A stretch of 64,000 nt of DNA from Theionarchaea archaeon (lineage in GTDB: Archaea > Methanobacteriota_B > Thermococci > Methanofastidiosales > SZ-28-30), in the NCBI GenBank assembly GCA_018992685.1, contig JACVGT010000018.1, positions 124,001-188,000 of the forward strand, in the 5' to 3' direction. This document shows positions 16,099-25,147 of the stretch, piece by piece. How positions within the stretch are numbered: the stretch's first letter is position 1; each line of letters starts with the position of its first letter. The notes beneath the pieces were generated by a model. The model searched no databases and had not been told where the DNA came from. It was given only the letters and a program-made list of their open reading frames with translations. Position numbers and translations under genes: made by a program.

Positions 16099-16992
16099 CT
16101 AGTTCTTTCCATAAACCTGTTTTGGCGTGAGGTATTGGGGAAACCGATCCAGTAATTCCAGCCTTCCACAGTAGCAGCAGTGACAGGCATCGACGTACAC
16201 ATCATCATGATCCACCTTGTATTCTCGGAGTAGCTGGGCAGGGCCACCTCGAATAAGCTGCCCGACTACAGGATGAGCATAAGGATCATACTCTTCAAAT
16301 AGCTGATAAAGAGGCGTCTCCCACACATTTCCTATTGATATGCCCTGACAGACGTGCACATTGCCAAAAGGGTCTATATGAACTCTCTTTGGGTCTTCTA
16401 GATCCTCGTAAGGGCATTGATTGAAGTGATGCCACAACCTCTGGGGCAACCCTGTGGCCAGGTTCTCCACAGCCCTCCCCCTGAACATGCAACCACCACC
16501 CACAACAGGTTCTCCTTTTTCTTGGTCTTTGTCCGTCTTCACTGTTGGCTTCTCAATACAGATTGTACTCACAGGGATGCCTGCCATTTCAGCAGCTTCC
16601 ACAGCTGCTTTAGCTGGATTCAATTGATCTTCATAATGGAATGAATCATCACTTACACTCAAATCATAAAGATTGGCTTGAGAGAGTGGAGCCAGCCACA
16701 AAGCTGCATCTTCAACGGATGTTGCCCAGTAGCCGTTCGTTACTACCCCTGCCTTCAGTCCAATGGCATGAGCCATCCGGACGCCTTCCACCAGGAGAGG
16801 AAAGTACAGGAAAGGTTCGCCTCCTTCGAAATATACCTGTTCTAGAGACGTGATTCTCTCCGCATCTTCGAACAGAGTTCTCAACTGCTGCAGCAAGAAC
16901 GTTCCCACAGATTTCGGGCTGCAGTACAGAAAACAATGATCGCATTCAAAATTACACGCATAGGTGAGGAGGATGTGTATCCCTGTTAGCAT
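16099..16992 (-). CDS. Radical SAM protein of unknown substrate
   Basis: A 297-aa radical SAM enzyme. CNFECDHC gives the CxxxCxxC [4Fe-4S] motif near the N-terminus and YFEGGEPF is the GGEP SAM-binding motif. The C-terminal part has further cysteines (ACHCCYCGR and HVCQGIS), which suggests an auxiliary SPASM-like cluster. The frame extends to 17154, but a minus-strand TATA (CTTATTTATTTACC, about 17010-17023) lies 25 nt before the ATG at 16992. It is divergent from the aminotransferase gene. The substrate is not evident. Confidence 0.85.
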   Translation of the reverse strand: MLTGIHILLTYACNFECDHCFLYCSPKSVGTFLLQQLRTLFEDAERITSLEQVYFEGGEPFLYFPLLVEGVRMAHAIGLKAGVVTNGYWATSVEDAALWLAPLSQANLYDLSVSDDSFHYEDQLNPAKAAVEAAEMAGIPVSTICIEKPTVKTDKDQEKGEPVVGGGCMFRGRAVENLATGLPQRLWHHFNQCPYEDLEDPKRVHIDPFGNVHVCQGISIGNVWETPLYQLFEEYDPYAHPVVGQLIRGGPAQLLREYKVDHDDVYVDACHCCYCGRLELLDRFPQYLTPKQVYGKN

Positions 16993-17165
16993 GCACGGTA
17001 ATTCTATGCGGTAAATAAATAAGTATGGGTTAAAGGTTAGAGAACACAACGTCACATTGGCCGATTGTGGGGCTGATTCACCGATTTCCAATTCCCCGCA
17101 TGAGTATACGGAGGAGAACAAAAGCCTTTTAAATGCATGGGGGAGGGAGAACATAGGGTGTTCAC

Positions 17166-18371
17166 ATGGAATGGGAATCTCGCTACTCGGAAAGGGCCAG
17201 AGGAATGAAGGCCTCTGAAATCCGTGAATTGCTCAGGCTAACACAACAACCGGATATCATCTCCTTTGCAGGAGGACTCCCCAGTCCTGAATCGTTTCCT
17301 ACTGTGGATATTGCAGAGGTTACGACACACATCATGCTCACTGCTGCTGAAGAAGCACTGCAATATGGTACAACTGAAGGATACAATCGACTGAGGGAAT
17401 ACTGCGCGTATTGGTCGAAAAAAGAAGGCATTGAGGCAACTATGGACAATGTAGTCATCACCAGTGGGTCTCAACAGGGCTTGGACATCGTATCAAAGAT
17501 ACTGCTTGATCCCAATGACGTGGTCATTGTGGAAGCTCCCAGCTACCTGGGAGGACTGGGAGCCATACGGGCATACCAGGCCTCGTTTACTGCGGTGAAG
17601 ATGGATGACGAAGGACTGATGATGGACCAGCTGGAGGATACCATCAAGAAGATGAACCATCCTCCCAAGCTGGTATACACCGTACCCACCTTCCAGAACC
17701 CTGCTGGAGTGACCATGATCGAGAAGAGGCGGAAGAAACTGGTGGACTTGGCCCATGACTACGATTTCGTTATCATGGAAGATAATCCGTATGGAGATCT
17801 CCGATATTCTGGTGATCCTGTGAAGGCAATCAAAGCATTCGATGATGAGGGGAGAGTAATCTACACGTCCACCTTCTCCAAGATTTTCTCACCCGGAATG
17901 CGATTGGCCTGGATTATCGGGCACGAGACGTTCATTCGAAAATTCGTCATTGCAAAACAGAGTACTGATCTGTGTACCAATTCCTTTGTGCAGCGTATTC
18001 TCTATGAGTACTGTCGCAGGGATCTAATCGAGAACCATATCAACAAGATCAGGGAAATCTATCGAGAGAAACGAGATGTCATGCTGGAGAGTCTGGAAGA
18101 GTACTTCCCTGAAGGATGCTCATGGACAAGACCTGATGGAGGTCTGTTCTTGTGGGCCAGGGTTCCAGAATACATCGACACCAAGGTCATGATCGGAGAA
18201 GCCATCAAAGAAAGGGTGGCCTATGTTCACGGCGCAGCCTTCTTCGTGGACGGATCAGGGACCAATACCATGCGGTTGTGTTTTTCATATGCATCAAACG
18301 AAAAGATCAGGGAGGGGATAAAACGGCTCGGAAGGGTCATTGAAAAGGAGATAAAGGCCCATAAAGCCTGA
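17166..18371 (+). CDS. PLP-dependent aminotransferase (class I/II, 2-aminoadipate/aromatic type)
   Basis: A 401-aa fold-type I aminotransferase. The pyridoxal lysine is in STFSKIFSPGMRLAW; the phosphate-binding SGSQQGLD and the NPAGVTM and EDNPYGDLRY segments are typical of the LysN/KAT-II group. Members transfer amino groups between aromatic amino acids, 2-aminoadipate or branched-chain amino acids and 2-oxoglutarate; the specific role is not fixed by sequence. A TTTTAAAT TATA element (about 17126-17134) lies about 35 nt upstream. A T-rich tract follows the stop. Confidence 0.9.
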   Translation: MEWESRYSERARGMKASEIRELLRLTQQPDIISFAGGLPSPESFPTVDIAEVTTHIMLTAAEEALQYGTTEGYNRLREYCAYWSKKEGIEATMDNVVITSGSQQGLDIVSKILLDPNDVVIVEAPSYLGGLGAIRAYQASFTAVKMDDEGLMMDQLEDTIKKMNHPPKLVYTVPTFQNPAGVTMIEKRRKKLVDLAHDYDFVIMEDNPYGDLRYSGDPVKAIKAFDDEGRVIYTSTFSKIFSPGMRLAWIIGHETFIRKFVIAKQSTDLCTNSFVQRILYEYCRRDLIENHINKIREIYREKRDVMLESLEEYFPEGCSWTRPDGGLFLWARVPEYIDTKVMIGEAIKERVAYVHGAAFFVDGSGTNTMRLCFSYASNEKIREGIKRLGRVIEKEIKAHKA

Positions 18372-18400
18372 TCTTTTATTTTTTACTTTATTTCCTTCTA
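18372..18400 (+). terminator. T-rich terminator after aminotransferase gene
   Basis: TCTTTTATTTTTTACTTTATTT follows directly after the stop codon. It would end plus-strand transcription before the convergent alaS gene. Confidence 0.45.
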
Positions 18401-18417
18401 TGTCAAACTGTTACTGA

Positions 18418-21042
18418 TCATTCTTTTTCCTTGATACCCTGAGAGAAATCAGAAGTCCCTCCCCCTCTCCCATACTTCTTGATGAGTTCATTGGCTTTGT
18501 ATCCCTTCTCCACAGCTTTTTTACCACAGAAGACCACCAGATCACCTTTTTCATTGTGAAGGATTACTACCCCATTATCACACACCAGGCTGAGCCCGGT
18601 TTCCCGCAACACATCTCTGTCCCCTTCCACCTCTTCTTCCAGAAAGAGAATATCCCCTTCTTCTGTGAAGCACTCGTTGAGTCGTATTTTCCGTATCTGA
18701 GACAATTCTCGCTTCAAAGTATCAATCTCCTTTGACTTCATCTTCCATTCATCAAAGAAGCGCTGAGCAGTTTTCACCACCTGCGATTTTTCAACCCGGA
18801 GAATCTCCCCTATTTCCCGCAGCATATCTGCATCTTCTTGCACACATTTCAAAGCTGTCAATCCTGCAGTGAATTCCAGCCGCAAAACGGCATCCGATAT
18901 CTTTTCAAAGTTCACAATCTTAATAAACCCTACTTCACTGGTGCTGTCTGCATGGGTTCCCCCACAAGCTTCCACGTCAAACCCAGAAATGTTCAATACC
19001 CGCAAGACTTTTCCCGGTACAGCACCTCCCTGGTATAACCTGAACCCGTACTCTCTTTCCGCTTCATTGCGAAAAAGGAACATCTTCTGAATGTGGATTC
19101 CCTTGAGAACCATGTCGTTGGCAATCTTCTCTATCAGGTGAAGCTCCTGTGAAGTCAGGGTTTCGTAGTGTGTAACATCCAGTCTCCCACATGATTCCGA
19201 TATATGAGAACCTGCTTGCCACACGTGGTTACCCAGGACCTTGCGACAGGCTCCGTTGATTAGATGGGCTGCTGTATGGTGTCTCGTAAGCGTATCCCTT
19301 CTTTCTCCATTGATTCTACAAGAAACAGATTTTCCTTTCTTAATGGTTCCTTCCTTCAGACGATGAACTACAGTTTTTCCTTCCTTGAACACATCAACGA
19401 CTTCTCTATCATCAATCCATCCTGTATCATGTTCCTGACCGCCTCCTTCGGGATAGAATGCGGTTTTGTCCAGGACAACAAGTGTGTCGCAGCTGTCTAT
19501 GACGGTGGCAGTGAATTCCCTCATCTTCTCGTTCTCATAGTACAGGGGTTCTGTTTCATAGGGCGGAAATACTGCAGGCTCCTGTTCACATATGGGGGCA
19601 GCCTTCTCGACTTCTTCAAACCGCGGTATGGAGAATGAAATCCCTGCTTCCTGGGCTGCTTTCTCCAGCAACTCTGGATTGACGCCGTGAGATTGGTACA
19701 ATTCTGCCAGTTTATGATGAGTAATCTTCTTTGAGGAAAGTGCCTTTTCAAGTTCTTTTTCCACTTTTATGCGTGCCTTCCTGTATTTTCTCTTCTCCAC
19801 ATCTATAATTTTGTAGATATCCTCCAGGTTTTCAGTCAATTCAGGAAATTGCGGCTTCAAATACCGGGCATGTTCTTCAAATACGTTCTCCAGGGAAATA
19901 TCCCAGCCGTATGTTTGAATGAAGTTCAGGCATCGCCTCAGTAAAGCACGGAGGTTATATCCTCCCCCAATATTTGAAGGGAGGGCGCCATCATTAAGGG
20001 CAACTAAAAGTCCCCTCGTATGCTCTCCAATAGAGTATAAAGCTGCCTGATTTTCAACTCTCTTTCTGAGAAATTCTGGGTCAACTTCTAAAATGCGAGC
20101 CGTGTGATTCCATGCTTGGTTCACGTCATCAATTTCATCTATATTAAATAATCCCGCATAGGGAGCGAATTTATCCATTAATGGACGATCAGGCTTGAAC
20201 CCCGTCATCTTGTACAACATGTCCATGACAGTGGGGAAAACAGCATCGTACGATGTTGACAGCCCGGAGCAAAACCATGTGTTTCGTTCCTGACCCATCC
20301 CCATGTCCAGCACCTTGAGGTTCAATTCATCATACCCTGATTCAGTCAGGGTATACAACATGTATACCTGATTTCCCAGTTCCAGTCCCCCTGAGAAATA
20401 CTCCATACAGGCTCCTCCATTTCCTCCTCCTGCCCAGCCGTCCTCATGAAAGATTATCTCATCTTGGGGGATTCTCAGTCCTTGCGTCAGCCAGGAATAG
20501 ATGTGATCAAGATATTCATTCTGATCATAGGCTTCGGGGGGTTCAAAGGCATGCTGCCCGATCATGACAAATCCTGTGTAGTGGATGCCAGTAATTCCAA
20601 CATTTTCCACATCCACAAATCGCAAGGAAAACTGGGGCACAACTAACGGATTGGCAGGAGGATCGACAGCACCTGATACCACATGGGGCTGGAAATCGTA
20701 GATTGAGGCCTGCACAAAATCGGTATCATCCCTCCACCTGGCTACCACTGGATATCTTTGGATGGGCGTATACCCAAACTTCTCAAACATGGCGCTGAAC
20801 TCATCCCATACTTCAGTGTACGTAAGAGAACGGTAAGGAGTTCTGCCCACAAACTGGAAGGTGCCCTGGCATTGAGGGTCTCCGCACACTGCTCTTTCAC
20901 ATGTGCTCCAGAAGTACTTGCCGCACCTTGTGCACTGGTGCCTGGAAAACCCTAAATTCCTCAGCGTTTCCACTCCGAAGTACCTTTCCGGCTGGTTGGA
21001 TGCAACCTGTCTAAACATCTCCTTGGTCTTCTTCACATCCAT
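18418..21042 (-). CDS. alaS: Alanyl-tRNA synthetase, archaeal type
   Basis: An 874-aa class II synthetase that charges tRNA-Ala. The N-terminal archaeal extension has a zinc-like cluster (CTRCGKYFWSTCERAVC). The catalytic core is followed by an editing domain with the zinc motif HHTAAHL and CGGTHADS, which removes mischarged Ser and Gly. The C-Ala region ends with a glycine-rich GRGGG motif. A minus-strand TATA (AGATATAAAAATG, about 21062-21074) lies about 25 nt before the ATG, giving a leaderless transcript. Length and layout are standard. Confidence 0.97.
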   Translation of the reverse strand: MDVKKTKEMFRQVASNQPERYFGVETLRNLGFSRHQCTRCGKYFWSTCERAVCGDPQCQGTFQFVGRTPYRSLTYTEVWDEFSAMFEKFGYTPIQRYPVVARWRDDTDFVQASIYDFQPHVVSGAVDPPANPLVVPQFSLRFVDVENVGITGIHYTGFVMIGQHAFEPPEAYDQNEYLDHIYSWLTQGLRIPQDEIIFHEDGWAGGGNGGACMEYFSGGLELGNQVYMLYTLTESGYDELNLKVLDMGMGQERNTWFCSGLSTSYDAVFPTVMDMLYKMTGFKPDRPLMDKFAPYAGLFNIDEIDDVNQAWNHTARILEVDPEFLRKRVENQAALYSIGEHTRGLLVALNDGALPSNIGGGYNLRALLRRCLNFIQTYGWDISLENVFEEHARYLKPQFPELTENLEDIYKIIDVEKRKYRKARIKVEKELEKALSSKKITHHKLAELYQSHGVNPELLEKAAQEAGISFSIPRFEEVEKAAPICEQEPAVFPPYETEPLYYENEKMREFTATVIDSCDTLVVLDKTAFYPEGGGQEHDTGWIDDREVVDVFKEGKTVVHRLKEGTIKKGKSVSCRINGERRDTLTRHHTAAHLINGACRKVLGNHVWQAGSHISESCGRLDVTHYETLTSQELHLIEKIANDMVLKGIHIQKMFLFRNEAEREYGFRLYQGGAVPGKVLRVLNISGFDVEACGGTHADSTSEVGFIKIVNFEKISDAVLRLEFTAGLTALKCVQEDADMLREIGEILRVEKSQVVKTAQRFFDEWKMKSKEIDTLKRELSQIRKIRLNECFTEEGDILFLEEEVEGDRDVLRETGLSLVCDNGVVILHNEKGDLVVFCGKKAVEKGYKANELIKKYGRGGGTSDFSQGIKEKE

Positions 21043-21232
21043 TAATTCTCATTTCTTCACCCATTTTTATATCTATGGGATAACCGGTGTGGAGGCATTC
21101 ATGAATCGGCACAAAGAGTGACAAGAATCAATTGACTATCCAGCCAGCAATTATTTAACTACTACAGGTATAGTAAATTTAGAGGTTGTCACCCTCTCAA
21201 CTCAGCATATATGGAATTTGGATGGTGATTGA

Positions 21233-22405
21233 ATGAAGGGATTTTCATCCAGAAGTATACTTGCAATACTGGTGGCAGCATGTATAGTGACCGGGTGCAT
21301 AGATTCCTTCCGGGAACACGAAAAAGAAAAAAACTTCGTACTCGTAGAAGAGTATCCTGGAGTATGTCTGACGAACGATCTGACTGCCCTGCCCCTGGCA
21401 ACATCAGGACATGATGTCTATGTTATCGGAGAGCTTCATGGCACGCGAGAAATACATCTCCTGTTTGTTACATACCTGAAAATGCTTCACGAGACATGTG
21501 GTCTGCGCGATGTCATTATGGAAGTCAACCAGCATGCAGAAGAAGAGGCCAATGCCTATGCTGTGGGGGAACTTGAAGAATTTCCCGCAACAATATGGAA
21601 CAGGCCTGACAGATTTGACGTTCTTGAATACATCAGGGAAATGAATGAGGGGTTACCCGACAAGGGAAAGATCAGGGTACATCTCGTGGACCTAGATATC
21701 GCCCCTCAGGGTGTTGAGCCGTATACCTACTTCTACATGCATCTGGTGGAGCTCAGAGAAGAACTGAAGGCTGAATCCATCAATATTCCCCCCGTACAGG
21801 AGTTTGCACAATGGGATGAAACTGAAATGCTTGAAGTAGTGGAAGCCCTCGAAAAGGAAACGGAGGATGAGAAAGTTCTCAATGAACTACGGACAGTGCG
21901 GACTTCAATCAAATTCAAAAGCGGACAAAATGACTTTGATCTCCGTGAGGAAGCTATAGCCCAAAACATCCAAAACGTTTTGAAAGAAGTGGATCGTGCA
22001 CCATTACTGGCACTGTATGGTCGCTACCATTCATTCAAGGTAAGGGGCACCTATTCCTGGGGTGATCCGTGGGTGGATCGCCTGAGAGATTCAGGAACAT
22101 CAGTGTATTCAGTGAGCGTGACAGCAGCATCGGGAGAGTATTGGCTCGATTACCACGTGTTTGACGCCGGTGCTGAAGGGTTCTATATGGATGACGTGCT
22201 CCTGGAAAAAGACACTCCGCTGAAAGCGCTTTTTGACATATGGGCAGACTATGAGATTGCATATGTGGATCTTCATACAATTACGTACCTGGTGGTACCG
22301 TGGCAGGCAAGTGGCCACTGTCCTTTGGAATGCGGTACCAGTCTCTCAGAAGCGTTTGATGGGATAGTACTGTTCAAAGAGGTGAGCCCCAGTAGGACCT
22401 CATAA
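21233..22405 (+). CDS. Lipoprotein with ChaN/erythromycin-esterase-like fold
   Basis: A 390-aa protein with a lipoprotein signal: a hydrophobic core ending in the lipobox VTGC at about residues 19-22, so it is likely anchored outside the membrane by a lipid. The mature domain has YVIGELHGTREIH and VIMEVNQH, reminiscent of the E-x-H motifs of the ChaN/TIKI/EreA superfamily, whose members bind haem or act as hydrolases. The family call is tentative. A GGTGATTGA element lies just before the ATG. Two large membrane proteins follow in the same direction. Confidence 0.55.
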   Translation: MKGFSSRSILAILVAACIVTGCIDSFREHEKEKNFVLVEEYPGVCLTNDLTALPLATSGHDVYVIGELHGTREIHLLFVTYLKMLHETCGLRDVIMEVNQHAEEEANAYAVGELEEFPATIWNRPDRFDVLEYIREMNEGLPDKGKIRVHLVDLDIAPQGVEPYTYFYMHLVELREELKAESINIPPVQEFAQWDETEMLEVVEALEKETEDEKVLNELRTVRTSIKFKSGQNDFDLREEAIAQNIQNVLKEVDRAPLLALYGRYHSFKVRGTYSWGDPWVDRLRDSGTSVYSVSVTAASGEYWLDYHVFDAGAEGFYMDDVLLEKDTPLKALFDIWADYEIAYVDLHTITYLVVPWQASGHCPLECGTSLSEAFDGIVLFKEVSPSRTS

Positions 22406-22500
22406 ACCGAATGGCGCTGGTGATCCTCATCTGAAAGGGGATCCAGGTATTCCAGATCTGGTATCACAACCCATATAAACGTGCTGGAGCCACAACTATC

Positions 22501-25038
22501 ATGGTGCAGCGGACTGGACTCGTTCTGGCATCAGTTCTGGGATCGAGTATTCTTGCAGGTGTCGTACTACCATACCCTTTTTACATTGTAGCATGGATGG
22601 TGGGACTCTTCTTTGTCACCGGGGCCGGGATCTTGCTGCACCTGGAACCGACGTTGAATCTCGATACGTTGTTGACCTCTGTCCTGGTAGGACTGTGTGT
22701 TCATGTGGTGTATGGATACGTTTTGGGGGCTCTTCAGATAGAATTGACCCTGTGGCTTCTCTTGGCTCCCAGCGTCCTCAGCAGCATCTCAGTAATGCGT
22801 AGCCGGCAAAATATACATCTAAATCTGAAAGACAGCCTCCTCCTGATTCCTCTAATGGTCTTTGTGGTCTTGGCCGGTCATGCAGTTCCTGGGGAACAGG
22901 CTGGCCTCTTTGCTTTTCGGTCCATCATGGAAGCAGGATTCATACCTTCTCATTATCCACTGTATGAGATTCCTTTGAAGACTCCCCTGGGGTTTCATTT
23001 TCTGGTGTATGAGGTACTTTTTTTGGCTGGAGACTGGCACTCTTATTCTCTCTGTGGGGTGATACTGAGTTCTCTTGCTTTTATTCCCTGCTATCTCATG
23101 GCAAAGAGTCTTCACTCAGAGAAGGCAGGATGGGCCGCAGGAATGTGCGCTCTCTTTGCTTCAGTTGCCCTTGTAGACTGCGCACAGGATGGGCTGTATA
23201 GTCTCGGCCTATCTCTTGTAATCCAAGGAACTGTCATGTATTGGGCTCTAGATTCCTCAAAGCAATGCAGTGCCAGAAAACTAGTTCTCGTGGGGCTGGG
23301 TTGTGCTGCTGGAATCGAAGTACATACTTCATTCGTGGTGGTTCTTCCTGCAGTTCTTGTTCTTGCACTGTACGGTGTCTTTCGCAGTTACAGGGGGCGA
23401 CCTATCAAGCCCCTGGCAGTCTTCGGAGGCAGTCTCTTCGTGTTTTTCATTCCATTTGTGGGACAGTCATGCGATGTGACGTCTTCCATCCACGAAGTCG
23501 CGTACTGGGCTGGGGAGATCGGGACTGCAGGAACACCAGGATTTGTCACCGCTAATGTAGGAATCTGGGTAATATTCATTGGAGCTGTGGGATTCCTGTT
23601 TGTGAGAAAAGTGCATGTCCTCTTCTTTGCCGGCTGGATCGGTCTCGGTGCTTCTGCAGCATTGATCAGTGGGTTCATGCTCTCATTTCCTGTGTGGTCC
23701 ATGATTTCCAGCGCAGAGGGACTGAAAATCCTGTCTATTCCCCTATCTGTTCTCGCTGGGATTGGGTTGGTTCATCTCACCAAGCCCTCCTGGAGCATTG
23801 TCTTTCTGCTCTTGCTCATGTCAGTGACACCACAGCCGGTGGTCCGCGAGACCCCTTCCCTACTCACTGGACCCTTTGTTCCTGCAGACTCACAGTATTT
23901 CCTGGATGACCAGGAGGCTATGCAGCTTCTGGAACCCTATCCTGACAGTTATATCCTCAATGACTGGTGGATGGGGACAGGTTCATCCTGGATACTTCCC
24001 CTGGTTGAAAGAAAGGTGATGTTTCCATATCTATACAGGTATGATGGAGCTGTTTCAACATTGAATATTCCAGAGAAGGAGAAAAAATCCTTCCTAGTGG
24101 CAGCACTTCCTGATATTGAGCCATCCTTGCTGTTCTTAAGAGAGGAAGGGGTGGACTACGTTTTCTTATCAGGATATATACGGCCTGAGGTCGCATGGAG
24201 GAGAATCCTGTGGGATCCTGAATGCATGCTGAAAAGCCTGAACTACAACCTCGTTTTCCACAGAGGAGATACCTATCTCTTCAAGGTCTTGCCTTCCTTC
24301 ACCTTTTCAAATACCTACAGGATATCAGAGGTTCCCACGTTTGTGGGGTTCACTGGACGTTGTCCGGCTGGAGGCGGTATGCTGCAGAGCGATGTCCAGC
24401 CTGTTCTTGTGGACTTTGATGGAAATGGCCAGGCGATCATCGCCTGGGGTAGCATGAGTTTTCGTCCTGCACTCTATGTGAGGATCACCTTCCTGGATTC
24501 AGGCTTTGACCCATTTGACATCCTGGTGAGAGAGCAGGAAGAATTCTTTCTGGCCACGGTACCCAGAACGAATTCTGGCCTGTGGGAAACCCTGTACTTC
24601 AGACTTCCTGTTGAAATTGAGGAAGGTGCTGCTGTGATGCTGACTCCTCATGGAACTCCTGTCACTGTGAGTGATGTAGCTGTGATGGCATGTTTTCACG
24701 GGATGAAAGTGTCTGATGAAGTTGTTCTTGTGGGAGATTCGTGGAGCCAGGTCAACGAGGTGTATGTTGCCAAATCATCAGCCACAACCAGCCACATCTA
24801 TGTACTTTCCCCCTTGATTACTGTTGTGAACATAACCTACTTTGATGATGCTCCGGGCAATGTGGATTTCAACATTCTGCTCAGTGGTGGTCAGCTGGGC
24901 AGGTTCATCCTTGAGAGAACGGGAGACGGGAATGTGAAATGTGTGAGTATCCCTATCCCTACAGGGTATTCGTTCCTGGATATTGGCGTTTCTGCCTGGG
25001 AGAGTGATCTCACAATCCTCGCTATATCCTGCGAATAG
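22501..25038 (+). CDS. GT-C-like polytopic membrane protein, copy 1
   Basis: An 845-aa protein with about 12 hydrophobic helices in the first 460 residues and an outer soluble domain after that, mainly beta. The layout and the first-loop motif (PGEQAGLF, then IMEAGFIP and TPLGFHFLVYE) resemble GT-C glycosyltransferases that use lipid-linked sugars. ILNDWWMGTGSSWI (about residue 485) recalls the WWDYG region of oligosaccharyltransferases. The catalytic role is not proven. TATA CATATAAAC (about 22472-22480) lies 25 nt before the ATG. The next gene is a diverged tandem copy. Confidence 0.6.
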   Translation: MVQRTGLVLASVLGSSILAGVVLPYPFYIVAWMVGLFFVTGAGILLHLEPTLNLDTLLTSVLVGLCVHVVYGYVLGALQIELTLWLLLAPSVLSSISVMRSRQNIHLNLKDSLLLIPLMVFVVLAGHAVPGEQAGLFAFRSIMEAGFIPSHYPLYEIPLKTPLGFHFLVYEVLFLAGDWHSYSLCGVILSSLAFIPCYLMAKSLHSEKAGWAAGMCALFASVALVDCAQDGLYSLGLSLVIQGTVMYWALDSSKQCSARKLVLVGLGCAAGIEVHTSFVVVLPAVLVLALYGVFRSYRGRPIKPLAVFGGSLFVFFIPFVGQSCDVTSSIHEVAYWAGEIGTAGTPGFVTANVGIWVIFIGAVGFLFVRKVHVLFFAGWIGLGASAALISGFMLSFPVWSMISSAEGLKILSIPLSVLAGIGLVHLTKPSWSIVFLLLLMSVTPQPVVRETPSLLTGPFVPADSQYFLDDQEAMQLLEPYPDSYILNDWWMGTGSSWILPLVERKVMFPYLYRYDGAVSTLNIPEKEKKSFLVAALPDIEPSLLFLREEGVDYVFLSGYIRPEVAWRRILWDPECMLKSLNYNLVFHRGDTYLFKVLPSFTFSNTYRISEVPTFVGFTGRCPAGGGMLQSDVQPVLVDFDGNGQAIIAWGSMSFRPALYVRITFLDSGFDPFDILVREQEEFFLATVPRTNSGLWETLYFRLPVEIEEGAAVMLTPHGTPVTVSDVAVMACFHGMKVSDEVVLVGDSWSQVNEVYVAKSSATTSHIYVLSPLITVVNITYFDDAPGNVDFNILLSGGQLGRFILERTGDGNVKCVSIPIPTGYSFLDIGVSAWESDLTILAISCE

Positions 25039-25147
25039 GAATTCTGGTCAGGAATAGGAAAGTCATGAGGGCAGAGAAAGCTGAGGGGACTCAAAGAAGT
25101 CATCTGGACTCACAATTCTTAAATAGGAGAACCTACCATTCACAACA